This document shows, piece by piece, positions 26,070-39,194 of a stretch of DNA of 64,000 nucleotides. The DNA is from Nymphalis io (Eukaryota; Arthropoda; Insecta; Lepidoptera; Nymphalidae), in the NCBI RefSeq assembly GCF_905147045.1, contig NC_065901.1, positions 5,518,001 to 5,582,000 on the forward strand, in the 5' to 3' direction. The position numbers and the translations under genes are program-made. Within the stretch, counting starts at the first letter, position 1, and the number at the start of each line of letters is the position of its first letter. The notes below the pieces were generated by a model. The model was not told the DNA's origin, did not search any database, and was given only the letters and a program-made list of their open reading frames with translations.

Positions 26070-28115
26070 TATATTCATTATAAAAAATGTATTTTCAGTA
26101 TGTAAATTATCGAATATTTTGAGTGATTAATTGTTGTAAATATATCTGCGGGATTTTATTATAACATTTGTATGTATATATTTATTAATCATGTATATAT
26201 TTATCGAGTAAAGTTGCTATGCAAAACTTGTCTAAAATCGTTCCTAGCTGACGGGGTATTTTTCATCGTTAGTGAATAGTATGGCTTACAATGAGAATGA
26301 ATATTTCGTTTGTGAATTTTCCTACTGTTTGTATTTCCCACTAATGTTAGGTGATTATTGATGGCTTTTATTCGCTTCCATTTTCTTTATCCTTCGTTAC
26401 CTTATTGACTACAAATTGAAATTTATTTCAGTGTTTTTTGTGTTTTTTTTTTTGTAAATATAGAATTTCTTATTATTTATTTATGGCGATTAAAATAGAT
26501 ATTTTTTTATTAAATTGATGAATGAGCTTAAAGTTCATTTCATCTTTGTTTAAATTAGTAATAATTACATATTAATATATTATAGTTGTATAAAATAATT
26601 GTCAGGTAATATTACAGAATAAAACTTCAAAACTTATCATAGATAAAAATTCAGAATTCGAAAACATGTATCCCCTTAAAAGTAAAAACGATGTCATAAT
26701 CCTTAATTTATTTATAGAAGGGATAAATCGTGCAAATAATAAGCAAAATTCAATGCCATTAAATATTAAATTTTGACAATTAAATATTATATTTCGTTGC
26801 TTCATTATTTGATATTAATTAATCTCAATATCTAATACAATCAACTTATCTCACCTATTACAGGTAATCTTTATCGACGCCAAAGACATAAACAACTCTA
26901 AATGACTTACATGATTTGTTTACCAAATACGGAATAAATCTAATTACACCAAAATTTGAGTAAGATGTTTTATAAATCATTAAAGACTGAAACGGACCGT
27001 CTAGAGGACCGTAAGTGGCTCCTATTACTATTGCAAATTATAAAAAAAAGTAAAATATATCACAATTAAAGACTCTTTGTGCTGACCATAACACTCGCAG
27101 ACACACACCACAAAAAAAACAGCATATTGTTTTTTTTTTTTTGACCACGATACTTTACTTTAAAAATAAATAGATTTTTGCCAGATGGCAATCGTGTGAT
27201 AAACGAAATATCTGGTTATTCTCTTCTAATAGTAATACCATAAATAATTACGTGAATCACTAATCTATTGTAAAATCATAATTCCCGACTATATATATAT
27301 TCACTTTTGTATGCTATAATTTTAGATTTAGGGCGCGGATATACGTAAGATGGCTTCATTTGAGTTACATTGATTAAGTTTTACGGGAAAGACTGAAAAT
27401 ATACTTTTATGTTAATCTACATCATATGAAGCATTTGCTCTTTATTTTAAATAAATAATTAAAAGCAATTAATATAAATATGCAAAGTACTCTCTGAATT
27501 TATTATTATTGCTTTTATTCCTTAATCTATCACAAGATTTTTATATTTACATCGGAATATTAAGTAACACGGGTAGTAATATTAAGTAACAGTAAGGGAA
27601 CCTTCGGCTTATTTTTGCTTATTTTAACAATTTCTTTACGTAATGGATACGAGCAGATCGCGATGCAAATCCTGTCGTCTAAATAAATCAGTGCGGGACG
27701 AGACGTTGTGTTGAACGGATTTATGACACTTTTCTGAGCAAATATGGGGCTCAGGAGGTGTGAAGTTTACGCGTGGCATATTTATCGGTAACGCACAATT
27801 GAGCAAAGTCAACGATATATATCCACCTCTTAAGCGACACGCACATTTTTATTTATTTATTTATTATAATATCAACACCAACAAGACGTACACTAATAAA
27901 TACAATTGAGTCTTTAAACATGACGTTATACAAATCAAGTGTCTCCTAAATTATAGGTGTTGCAAAATATATCAACATTTCGAGTTAACAAAAAAATTAT
28001 AATTTTGAAAATCAAAATATATATAACAAATAGAAAAGACATTAACAATTAAATTATTATAAAATTATCACTTGATTGGTATAATAAAATGAATAAAATG
28101 TAAATATCTGAGAAC
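26070..28115. other. AT-rich non-coding, probably intron
   Basis: A GC-richer patch at 27595-27840 is unexplained; otherwise nothing recognised. Confidence 0.5.
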
Positions 28116-28119
28116 ATAA

Positions 28120-28414
28120 CTGGTGGTAGGGCTTTGTGCAAGCTCGTCTGGGTAGGTACCACCCACTCATCAGATATTCTACCGCAAAACAGCAACTTGA
28201 TATTGTTGTGTTCCGGTTTGAAGGGTGAGTGAGCCAGTGTAATTACAGGCACAAGGGACATAAAACCTTAGTTCCCAAGGTTGGTGGCGCATTGGATATG
28301 TAAGCGATGGTTGACATTTCTTACAATGCCAATGTCTAAGAGCGTTGGTGACCACTTACCATCAGGTGGCCCATATGCTCGTCCGCCTTCCTATTCTATA
28401 AAAAAAAAAAAAAA
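28120..28414 (+). mobile_element. Poly(A) retroposon family C, full length
   Basis: Well-preserved plus-strand copy starting GGTGGTAGGGCTTTGTGC and ending CCTATTCTAT with a run of at least 14 A. No clear target-site duplication. Confidence 0.85.
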
Positions 28415-29049
28415 CATTAAATTTTTTTGAATATTAATTATTTGATTAAAAGCAAACAAAAGTAAGAGGGTATTTATATATAAAGATCATCATGATTATC
28501 AATGACCGTTTGAACTTCACTTAAAGAATTCGTCACAAATCGTAAAAAGTCGATCCAGACTGCTACTAGTTGAGAAGACTAATTTCGAGCACTAAACTAC
28601 TCCGTTGTTTGCTGGTTCATTTTTCAATCGCTTACTGAATTGCTTTTCATCGTAAAAACTTTTTCTTCTACTTTTTTCTTTTAATACTTATTTACTCTGT
28701 CAGCAAGTCTGTGAAGGGTATATAGCCTTTTTTGGATTGAAGGTTTTTATTGATTACATTACTTCATTTGGTTTTGCTAGGCATTGCATGTTTTTACAGT
28801 TTTTTTGACTAAGGGAGTAAGAAACCTTAGACTGTGACTGAGAAATTCATTCATTTTATTGAACAATAAGTTTCATTGTAAATTTTTTTTATGTTTATAA
28901 AATTTATAAGATTATAGTTATGAATAAAATGTGCGGTATGTGCGGGAGAAAAACTATTAAATTATTTATAAAATAAAATAGAATTTTCAAAAATTGTATT
29001 ACTGTTATGTAAATGAAATTTCTACAGTTAAGTTTAACAGACAACAGTA

Positions 29050-29294
29050 TAAGCAGACCTGATGGTAAGTGGCCACAACGCCAATAGACTTTTGGCACTG
29101 TAAGATATAGCAATGTATACACCACCAATGGGCCACCAGCCTTGGAAACTAAAATGTTATGTCACTAATGCCTGTAGTTTCACTGGCTCAATTCTTTTTC
29201 AAACACAATACTAAGTATTGCTGTTTGGTAGTAGAAAATAACGTGATACGTGGGTGGTATAAACCCAAACATATTTGCACAATGCCCTATCACC
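29050..29294 (-). mobile_element. Family C, decayed copy
   Basis: CCTGATGGTAAGTGGCCAC, CACCAGCCTTGGAAACTAA, TTTCACTGGCTCA and CGTGGGTGGTATAAACCC are in order. The T run of the tail is gone. Confidence 0.7.
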
Positions 29295-30282
29295 TTATGT
29301 GTATATTTTCTTTCATTATTACTTTTTTTTTGGTATAAAAAAAAATTAAAATGAAAAGTTTTTAATCTAATTGTCATCTAAAATATCACACGAAAATATA
29401 CCTCAACATGATGGTTTTTGTAAGTAATGACTTCTTCTATAAACGTTTCTCTTTATCCGAGCATTTTCGCGCGAAGAGAATGCATGCAAAAAATAGGCTA
29501 TAGTCATCAAAGTTAATAGAGGTTGTACAAATAAAATCCGTGCTTTCAACGCTTGTTTAATATTTGTTTGGAACAGAAAAGCCTAACAGCTTTCATCAAG
29601 CTAATACTTTTACACCTTTAAAGTATCCACTTAAAAAATCTAACTTACATAATAAAAAAGTAAACTTTGTTGGATTATCTTATTGTTACTTAGAGATAAA
29701 GTATGTTATACTGAAGTTGATTTTTTACCTAATTGAACATTCAACTTTTTGGTTTTGCATAAAGTAATTGTTTATACAAGGTGGTAGTAGAAATAGGCTT
29801 AATAAAAAAAACCATAAGGCAGTACCGATTGATTTATTTATGTCCAAGTAACTTGGTATTTTTAAGAAAACAAAGTACTTAATATCTTATACGACCGCTG
29901 CATAATGAATTTTATAAAAAATAACCGTTGAGTTTTGGATAATTCACATTTTACTTACTTATTTTCTATTTGCAAATACATTGCCGTGTGACGACGGCGA
30001 CGAATATCACCACCCCATCTCATCCCGTGGGGGGCGTAGAAGTCGACCCGAGGGAATAAACACCAGAGAACGGGCAGCAGCGTCTCTCTGAGTACTATGA
30101 CTAACTTACTGCGATCGCCAACCCGTCTGCCAAGCGTAGCGATTATGGCATATCCCCTCAATGATTCGCGCAACTAAACCACGGCCCCTAGTCCCCGGCA
30201 GCCCTGCTATTCATAGCCTTGGTAACAGCTGTGGTAACGACGGGGCAGGGGTGCTAAGAAGCCCCGGCAGATTTTGTATTAC

Positions 30283-30762
30283 CAACACCGACGACCTCTG
30301 GCCCTGACAACATATATCACGCGTACACTGCGGACCGACGAGAAGATCATCGAACTGGAGGAAGAACTGGGCAGATTACACTGGGATATCGTCGGATTAT
30401 CCGAAGTCCGAAGACAGGGGGAGGATACGATGATCCTGAAATCCGGTAACCTTCCCTATTTCCGAGAGGGCGATCAACTGTCTCAAGGTGACGTCGGGTT
30501 CATAGTCCACAAGTCCCTCGTTAACAACGTTGTGAAAATCGAGAGCGTGTCGACTAGGGTGGCGTACCTTATACTCAGAATCCCCAAGCGGTATTCTTTG
30601 AAGGTCATACAAGTATACGCGCCGACTTCGACACACTCCGACGATGAGGTTGAGGTCATGTATGAGGATTTGTCTAAAGCCATACATACCAATAAGACTC
30701 ATTTCACTGTTGTAATGGGGGACTTTAACGCGAAGCTGGGCAAACGATCGGTGATGAGTTAA
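30283..30762 (+). pseudogene. RTE LINE: N-terminal endonuclease domain fragment
   Basis: This frame encodes the first part of an apurinic-type endonuclease (exonuclease-endonuclease-phosphatase fold), the enzyme that nicks target DNA for reverse transcription. Visible motifs are IVGLSEVRR, the early acidic metal-binding motif; the strand around VIQVYAPTS; and the catalytic VVMGDFNAKLG near the end. The frame then closes at GKRSVMS. The next part of the domain continues in another frame from 30765, so a single-base loss or equivalent indel occurred near 30750. No convincing start codon is visible: the open frame runs into the leader, and an ATG at 30274 is possible. Confidence 0.85.
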
Positions 30763-30764
30763 AG

Positions 30765-32330
30765 GTGGGACCACATGGAATTGGAGACCGCAAACCTCGG
30801 AGCCAGGTGTTGGCCGACTTTATGGAGAATATGATGAACTCCTTTTTCAAGAAGCCAGGTCAACTTAAATGGACCTGGGTGAGCCCTGATGGGAAAACCA
30901 AGAATGAGATAGACTTCATCTTGTCGACGAGAAGACAAATATTTAATGACGTCTCCGTGATCAATGCAGTCAAAACTGGGAGCGATCACAGACTAGTAAG
31001 AGGCTCATTAAATATCAATGTTAAGCTCCAGAGGTCCCGACTGATGAAGTCTACGCTCCGACTATCACCTCTTCAAATCCGAAATCCCGAAACCTTTCAG
31101 CTCGAACTCCAAAACCGATTCGATTGCCTAGCAGACTGCGAGGAAGTGGACACATACAACGACAGGTTTGTGGAAACTGTCCGTATGGCTGGGTCTAAGA
31201 CCCTCAAGACGGCTAGCCGTACAAAAGGAATCAAAAAAATCTCTGCCTCCACCCTACGGCATATGGAGGAAAGACGGAAAATGATACTGACGTCCCCAGC
31301 TGATGCTGCCAGCTATCGGCTGATCAACAGACAGATTTCAAAGTCTCTAACTCGCGACACTCGCCAATTTAATACAATGCGCATTAAAGAGGCCATCGAG
31401 CGGAACAAAGGCTCTAAAGTGTTCGCCAGAGATCTGTCTGTTGGGCAGAGTCAACTGACAAGGCTGAATACTGAGGATGGCAGAATAGTCACGTCAAGAT
31501 CTGAGCTAGAGGTTGAGAAGTTCTACGGTCAGCTGTACACGACAGCTCAATCACCTGTCAGTAGTCATGCTGCAGATTCTAGAGCAAGACTAACCCGACA
31601 CTACACTGAAGATTTTCAGGACGTCAGTCTTTTCGAGATTAGAATGGCTTTCGGACAACTCAAAAACAACAAGGCACCTGGTGATGATGGTATTACAGCC
31701 GAGCTTCTGAAGGCGGGTGGTACACATCGGTGTACTCTGCCTCTGAAGAGCCCTGAGGATCGCCTCAGGGCTCTTCAGAGGCTTTTTAACTCCGTCATAG
31801 CCAAAGGTCAAACGCCAAAGGCATGGCACAGAAGTGTACTTTTCTTTAAGAAGGGTGATAAAACCCTTCTGAAGAATTACAGGCCCATCTCACTGCTGAG
31901 CCATGTTTACAAGTTATTTTCGAGAGTCATTACGAATCGTCTCGAGCAAAGGCTTGACGACTTCCAGCCACACGAACAAGCCGGATTCCGGAAAGGCTTT
32001 AGCACCATAGACCACATACATACGCTGTGGCAAGTTATACAGAAGACTGAGGAGTATAACCAGCCACTTTGCTTAGCGTTTGTGGACTATGAGAAAGCCT
32101 TGAATTCGATCGAAACCTGGGCCGTCCTGAATTCTCTTCAAAGGTGCCAAATTGATTATCGGTATATCAGGATGTTAAAGTGCTTGTACGAGAACGCCAC
32201 CATGTCGATCCGACTCCGGGATCAGAACTCAAAACCTATCCAACTGCAGAGAGGTGTAAGACAGGGAGATGTGATATCTCCGAAACTGTTTACCGCTGCA
32301 TTGGAAGATGTTTTCAAACTTCTGGACTGA
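30765..32330 (+). pseudogene. RTE LINE: endonuclease C-terminus and reverse transcriptase
   Basis: About 520 codons. The start completes the endonuclease (KNEIDFILSTRR, then the catalytic TGSDHRLVRG). A basic linker follows, then the reverse transcriptase fingers and palm: NNKAPGDDGI, NYRPISLLSHVYKLFSRV, HEQAGFRKGFSTIDHI, LAFVDYEKALNSI with the first catalytic Asp, and GVRQGDVISPKLF. It stops at a TGA (32328-32330) where a Trp codon is expected in LLD-W-NG. The usual FD after DYEKA is replaced by LN, another sign of decay. An in-frame insertion at about 31725-31760 makes a perfect hairpin (see separate entry). Confidence 0.9.
31739..31782. repeat. Perfect 20-bp inverted repeat inside the LINE reverse transcriptase
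   Basis: Two 20-bp arms (31739-31758 and 31763-31782) are perfect reverse complements around ATCG. The right arm codes for the normal LRALQRLF segment; the left arm looks like a foldback copy of it. A smaller pair, GTACAC/GTGTAC, also around ATCG, lies just upstream at about 31720-31735. Both insertions keep the reading frame. Confidence 0.8.
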
Positions 32331-32359
32331 AACGGACTTGGCATCAATATCAACGGCGA

Positions 32360-32844
32360 GTACTCGATTTGCCGATGACATTGTGATTATGGCTGAGACC
32401 TTGGAAGACCTCGGCACTATGCTCGATGACCTCAGCAGGGTTTCCCAACAAGTGGGTCTAAAAATGAACATGGACAAGACGAATATCATGTCGAACTTCC
32501 ATGTTGCACCCACTCAAGTCAAGGTTGGAAATTCTGCACTCGAAGTTGTAGACAACTATGTCTACCTAGGTCAGACCATCCAACTAGGTAGGTCCAACTT
32601 CGAGAAAGAGGTCAATCGTCGAATTCAACTCGGCTGGGCAGCGTTCGGGAAGCTACACGATATCTTCTCATCCCAAATACCGCAGTGTCTCAAGTCGAAA
32701 GTCTTCGACCAGTGTGTGTTGCCAGTGATGACTTATGGATCAGAGACGTGGTCGCTCACAATGGGCCTCATAAGAAGGCTCAAGGTCACTCAAAGGGCAA
32801 TGGAGAGCCTTTGTCCAGCAGTGGACGTCTTTCGGCTGATATGA
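32360..32844 (+). pseudogene. RTE LINE: reverse transcriptase C-terminal part
   Basis: After the TGA at 32328 the original frame is lost again near 32360, and the coding continues in the frame beginning TRFADDIVIMAE. FADD is the second pair of catalytic aspartates. Thumb-region motifs follow: GLKMNMDKTNIM, VDNYVYLGQTI, and VLPVMTYGSETWSLT. After QRAME the sequence jumps directly into the 3' UTR motif (CCTTTGTCCAGCAGTGGAC), so roughly 100 residues of the C-terminal tail usual in this clade, the part still visible in the 38 kb fragment, are missing. Confidence 0.85.
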
Positions 32845-32879
32845 TGGTGATGATGATGTTGATAATGAAATACATATTA

Positions 32880-35800
32880 CCAATAAATTAAATGTATATA
32901 ATTAAACGAAATACACAAAATATATAATTAAAAAATCTGTTTATGGTGTTAACATTAACAGTTTTTAAGTCCTAGTTTAAAATTCTTATATCCACCAGTC
33001 TTAAATTTTTCTGCTTATAAGGAGAGGATCTCTGTACATGACAGGAACACACTTTTAAAACATATAATAATTCTCATTTTCAATGTTCAATTTCTTCAAA
33101 GTATTATAAAACAACGACTTTTATTTGGGCTTTTTAAAGCCTCTCTTTGATGTATTTAGTAACCGCAGGGTTGGCAGGTTTTTATCTCAAAAAATTACTT
33201 CATTGTTTGGAGGAAAAATTTTGCCAAATTTAGTGGCTCAAAGCGTCAAGTTGAATTGCCAGAAAGATATTCAAATAAAGAACTAAAAACAAAAAGTATT
33301 TTTGATAAAGCGAATAGTATTCATTACTATTCAATAATACCATTAACAGTTATTATTAGTTTTAATTATTTTACTAGTTATATATTTAGTTTAGTATTTT
33401 ATAATCATTGAAGTTACCACTATTAAGTTCTTACATATTAAATTTTTGGCCTTGGTTGTATAAATACATGTCAACGTTCTTCATCCTATACGATTTCGAA
33501 GTACACAGTAAGTATGTCATCTGGTCTTCGACTGTCGCAAATAACCTGGTTCAAAATAGTCTTTCCACTTATTTGTAAAACGGCATAAGGTTGAAGTTCA
33601 CGTATAAAGGTAAGGTATTTATGAGTTCGATTGAACTTTGACTTTAAATGGGACAAATACGATGAAGTTCTATTTACCATTATTATTTTTATTATATAAA
33701 TCAATATCTAGAAGATATTGATTTTCTAGAACTAAAAACCGAAAACGTAATATAATTTTCCTAAATTAATACGTGTAAGTACAGTAATCTCTTATCTCTA
33801 AGAGAAAAATAACCATAAACAGTGACATAAGAACTCAAAGTAATAGCGTTGTGTTATTCTATTTATATAAGAAAAAAATATGGAAATCTTGGCTCCTAAA
33901 TACGCATAAGCTGGAGTTCATTGCCAACTTTGTCCTTGACATACTTTTACGTAAATTGAATCAATTGGACAGTATCTTCCAAAATACGCTTTGAGGTTAA
34001 TTTATAAATATTATTTCTGAGAAACTTTTCTTTCGAAATTTTATAACAATTGTACAGTTAAGATTAAAATAAATAAATAAAATAATGATCTGAAATATTA
34101 TATAATTATAGGTTTCAATTTTCGCAATACTAAGAAAATACTACAAATATTGCAACTATAATAATAATTAACTTTTATTTTGCTAATTTAAGTTTACCTG
34201 AATTAATTGAATATGACTATCATGTAGATATTGGATAATTACAAATTTTAAATATGAATTATAGTATATCTGCAGAATTGTTATTAGATCCCACTAACTC
34301 GTCAGTTATTCTACCGCCATGAATACCCGGTATTAATATGTTTAATTTTAAGGTAGTGACAACAAGTGTAAGTACAGGGATATACAAGGAATATTTTACC
34401 TTAGTCATATGGTTGGCGAATTGATGTTGTAAGAAATTGTTTGCAATTCCTGTAATGCGAGTATCTGTGACAAATCTTTGATGATTCCTTTGTCATCTGT
34501 GACACATTTGCTCTTCTGTTTCGTCTTAATTTTTTACAAATGTTACAGTTCATTACTGATTTTTGTTTTTGAAGAATATGTGGATGAAAGAAATCGTATT
34601 TGGTAATATATTTACAATACATAAATAGTTGACTGTGTATTTCATTGGGATGAAATCTCACCACTTTCTTGCCAGTTATTCTAGATAGAATATATATTTC
34701 CAACTGATTATAGTAGCTTGACATTTAATTAAATCTAGTAACGTGACCATTAAAAATTACTTATAAAAGCCTTTGATTAAAATAGATTGTAATTTTATAT
34801 AAGTGAATACTGAAGACCAAAGAGTTGTTTGCATAATAAAATTCGAACCTCATCAAATAGGAGCATCGCTTGCATGTGATAAACCAAGCAATATTCACTG
34901 ATATGCACAATATTTAGTGGTCATATAACGCAAGGAGCGCTGCCAGTAAGCAGATGGATTTCTCGAATATGGATAGTATGAGCTAGATGCAATCACAATG
35001 TTCCTTTAGTTAGTGAACTTGTATACATGGCATCCGTTCACGACGATACAAAGCAATGTATACTTTGTGCGATGTTCTCTAACTTTGGAATAATTTTGCA
35101 CAATGCTTTAGTATATTTTTATTTTGTGACAGCGTTCTCTAAATAATATCATAAGTAATATAATAATACTGTCTTAGTAATTAAAAGGTTTTTATTTAAG
35201 AGGAACTCATTAAGGTCCTGAACAAAAAAGTCTATTGAATTATTTGAAACGAGTTTTACGAAAACTTACAATTCTTGCTTTAAACAAACATTGCTTTAAT
35301 CTCCAAACATAGTTTCGTCCAGAAAAAATGTTTACAAAACTGACAAGAAAATCTTTTTCAAAATGTTTACATTTTGCAATGAAAGTAGTCATAATGAGAG
35401 TGCAAGCGTCCTACATAAATGTAGAAACAAGTCAATTCTTAAGTGTATTAACAACGTCGAAAAATTATAGAAATAGTTTGACATCATCCTACATTTTTAG
35501 ATTTATTAAATTGAATGATTTTTTACGACGGAAGTAAAGCCTTGTAATTACTTTAACTAGTATTCTAATCTTTGTAACCTAACGAATCACCGAGTCGTTT
35601 CATTCGCAACCGTGTTAAATCGTTTTATGGATCATATATATTTATTTGGGTCACGCCTTCGATGTGGACTTGAGGCTATACCTTCGTAACCTACTAAATA
35701 TTACCAGTTTCGTGGTATATTTTCTATTTTAGGTATATTTGTGTCAAATATTATTAAATAAAGTTAATTTATTCCTTGTTGATAATGACTTTAGAAATCA

Positions 35801-37180
35801 CATTGGCATCGGTATTTTACAAGTCAATTATGTCATTGAAGCGAGATGCTACTGACCACTCGAAATAAAAATATTACCAAATAATAATGATGCCCTCGTT
35901 ACTGAATTTTGGAAAGGCAGCCAATCTCAAGAACTAGCCCGCTTCGTAGGACATATATATACGTATATAACAGTGGCACGAACAACGTTTTTGTGTCCTT
36001 TACAAGTCACGTGAAATCCATACTATTAATGGGAATTTATTGTTGAATTATATACTGAATTTGAGCGCAGGACCTCGGGGTAGTAGAGCTATAATCTAAT
36101 AAGTAAGAACAATATTATACAGCTGCTTCGAACACTCTTGTCTCCGCGGTTTAATATAATATTCTGATAAAATTTCTTATATTTATTATTGGACCTTACG
36201 AGTTTGTGTACTGGACAAAAAGTAATCACTTATTATAATGTATCTAAAATTTACACATTTGACCTGAGCCCTAGGGCTACTGTCGTCACCACTCCTAACA
36301 CAAGCTTTACTCCTAATTGGAGAGGTAAATAACAACATTAGTAATTTCCTTACACCGGGCATTGCTATTATTATTTAAAATTTATATAATTACATTTAAA
36401 TACATTTATATCATGTGTATACTTTCTCATAAAATTGTGTATAAGGTCTTACTTACAATATCAATTTAGCCTAAATCACATTACAAAATATTTAAAAAAA
36501 AAAGTTTTAGCCTATGTAATGTTATGAAATCTAATGAATAGAAAAAAAAGTATTTATTTAAAGTCTAAACTATAAAGGTACTAATGTTCATAAAAAAAGT
36601 GTATGATACAATTACTTTTTTTATCTTTTCAATGAAAGTAGACGATGAGGAGGGCCCAGTAAACAGCTATGCGTCTGATTTACTGCAGGGATTCATGTGG
36701 TGCAGGCAGTTTCTGGCACGTAACAAATTCAGACTTTTTTTCCTGAAATTGAGGCTCATCTAATGCGGTTTTTAAAAATTGGCTTCAAGTTCTTGGCACA
36801 TGCAAGTACCTGAACTTCTTCTGGTCAAGGTTAATACTATAAAAAGTATATAAGTTTGGAAATGTGTCGCTATTTCACGTCGAATCTAAACTTTGATCAG
36901 AGAGACAAGTTATGGCCCTGTCTCCACATACATATAAATAGTACACACGTCTTTAAGCCGACATACATACCATATTTACATCTATAAAATGTAAATATGG
37001 AGAGCAAACTATTTTACAATTTTATCTTAATTTCAAATCATTATACACACCGTGTATATTGCATATCTGATTAGTGTTAATTCAAACAATAATTCAAAAC
37101 TGTAACTAAAGCTAAAAGTTCTACAGTTTTGAAATCAAATAACTGTTCAGGAACAGCTTAATAATAAAGTCTTCATGACT
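32880..37180. other. AT-rich non-coding apart from one repeat
   Basis: No coding exon recognised; the frame at 34401-34724 overlaps a decayed family C copy. A patch at 36640-36730 is richer in GC. Confidence 0.5.
34290..34475 (+). mobile_element. Family C, much decayed
   Basis: CACTAACTCGTCAGTTATTCTACCGCC, then TGGTTGGCGAATTG and AATTCCTGTAATGC follow family order. Confidence 0.4.
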
Positions 37181-37184
37181 GATT

Positions 37185-37310
37185 TAGGCTACGGCAGTCA
37201 CTTCTAAGGTAGAATAGCCAACTGTGTGCTGAAACACAAGTCTACTCCCCAACTTCTCACACTCATAATCGGATGGGACGGCAAATCCAACACGACGAAG
37301 GAGTCTAAGC
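37185..37310 (-). mobile_element. SINE family B tail fragment
   Basis: CTCACACTCATAATCGGATGGG and GGCAAATCCAACACGACG are the reverse of the family's 3' half. Confidence 0.6.
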
Positions 37311-38041
37311 AATGCTAACTTCCAGACTCCATTTATTTTATTATTTATATTTTATCTTATTATAAATTGAGTTCTATGATTACATTAACAGTCACTTTTT
37401 TCTCAAAAAGGGAAAACTGGAAATTTATCCTTGAATAAAACTACCAAATGACTGCATTAATATATAACGTGCATCTACCCGAAATTCGTCAAACAGACGC
37501 TGTATCACGTCCATAAGGTCGAAGTTATACTGTAAGGCTTCTTACTTCTTATGGATTCTTCACACTGTATGAATAATTTTAAAATAGTATCAATTATAAT
37601 TTAGAGATGTTATTGGATGTTGGGTGTGTTCAGCTGAATATGAATAGATCGACATTTAAGAACGAAATTATTAAACGAAACCGAAAATTTACTTGCCGTA
37701 AATATTTCTATATTGATCATTAATACAAGTATTAAATATAATTTGACAAAAAATATTACATAAATACATTGAATAAAAAGGTTGTATTTGAACTTTAATT
37801 TGTCAGGAAGATAAGCCTTTAATATCTGTTATTCCTTCAATTTGCAGCACAGTTTCGCTATTTATTACGACTACAAGGCTGGCAAGCTCTGTCCTTTGAA
37901 GCATTACGAATACTAACTCCCTGTTTCAGCTGCCAAGCTACGAAATTCTGCGTCTTAATGTATTTCAACTGAAATGTTTTGCTTATAAATGGTCGATACG
38001 AGTTTGATCTTACAGTTAAAAAAAAGTTGTTACCATTCAAT

Positions 38042-38350
38042 CAAATCAATCAATCAATCAAAAGCCAATCGTTGTCCACTGCTGAACATAGGCCTCTCCC
38101 AAGGTGCGCCAAAGCTCCCTGTCCTCCGCCTTCTGCATCCAGTTGGTGCCCGCCACCTTCTTAAGGTCGTCGGTCCACCTGGCTGGAGGGCGCCCTACGC
38201 TGCGCTTGCCGATTCGCGGTCTCCACTCTAGGACTCGTCTGCTCCAACGGCCATCGGTCCTACGACATACGTGACCAGCCCAATGCCACTTCAGCCTGCT
38301 AATTTTGCAAGCTATGTCGATGATTCCGGTTCTTTTCCGGATAATCTCAT
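38042..38350 (-). mobile_element. 5'-truncated RTE LINE, C-terminal tail and 3' end
   Basis: The minus strand encodes the last 95 or so residues of an RTE-type ORF (RLKWHWAGHVCRRTDGRW, VLEWRPRIGKRSVGRPP, ARWTDDLKKVAGTNW, YVQQWTTIGF), then a short 3' UTR with CAGCAGTGGAC and a (TTGA)n tail. It is bounded by TTACCATTCAAT (38030-38041) and TTACCATCCAAT (38351-38362), a 12-bp target-site duplication with one mismatch. The coding tail is precisely the part lost from the copy at 30-33 kb. Confidence 0.85.
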
Positions 38351-39091
38351 TTACCATCCAATGATTATTTTTACATTCTAATAGTATAATATTTTTCAAA
38401 ATCCTTAAATCTTTTTATATTCAAATTCGTTCGTTTATTAATTATATTTAATGATATTCAATGATGTAAATGTCATTTCGGTGATAATTTCATTAACTTA
38501 TTTTTAGTGGTTATACTTAGACGTATATATTTGTATTCTAAATACAAAATCATTTCAATAATGAGAAACATTTTATTACATATAAAGATTTATGAAGACG
38601 ATTAAAAGATACATGACGTAGTTATACGCTAAACGTTGGCTATATTATATTTTTGTTGCCAATGGCCAAATCAAAATAATTTATTTAATATAGAAGTATT
38701 ACACTTACTTATTGAATGTAAAATCAAAAACTATAACCAAACCCCAAGTAGACAGAGCACAGGATTTGTATGGACGATGGCCTTGTATTCCAATTTTATT
38801 TAGCATAATTGGTTTTTCTGTAATTAGTTTTAATGTTTCATCGTTTCATGTTCGTACTATCTTAAAAAAAAACCTGTACAAAGAAATTCTAACATTAACA
38901 CGTACAAACGTGGCATTATGGAATGAATATATAATAAAATAATGAATGAACGTATATCTAAATATAGCAGTGGGTCTTTGTCCAGCTGTGGAATAATTTT
39001 ACCTTATAATGTAGATGATTGCAAGCTAATTATAATAAAATTTCATAAATTGAATCGAATTGATTCAATAAAAATATATTATATCATTCAA

Positions 39092-39194
39092 CATTGTGCA
39101 AGACCCATTTGTCAGATATTATACCGCTAAATAACAATACTTACTATTGCTGTGTTCTAGTTTAAAGCGTGAGTGAACCAGTGTAACTACAGGC
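39092..39194 (+). mobile_element. Family C 5' fragment
   Basis: TTTGTCAGATATTATACCGC, GCGTGAGTGAACCAGTGTAA and a final CTACAGGC match the first third of the family. Confidence 0.6.

Larger units (their letters stand above)
29985..32870 (+). mobile_element. RTE-clade non-LTR retrotransposon, inactivated
   Basis: A GC-rich block in AT-rich DNA with a 5' leader (about 29985-30282), an endonuclease-reverse transcriptase reading frame and a 3' end made of GATGATG-type repeats after CCAGCAGTGGAC. This is the layout of RTE-clade LINEs, which move by target-primed reverse transcription. The copy is nearly complete but dead: one frameshift near 30750, a TGA at 32328-32330, a second frameshift near 32360 and a C-terminal deletion near 32803. 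AAATACAT occurs just before the 5' end (about 29973) and just after the 3' end (about 32867) and may be the target-site duplication. The higher GC content suggests that it is not very old. Confidence 0.85.

Noticed and set aside
30397..30774. 125-codon minus-strand frame as a gene
   Set aside because: It lies opposite the LINE endonuclease coding region.
34401..34724. 107-codon minus-strand frame as a gene
   Set aside because: It overlaps a decayed family C repeat and has no domain.
38042..38061. TCAA-type repeat as an independent microsatellite
   Set aside because: It is the (TTGA)n tail of the RTE fragment on the minus strand.
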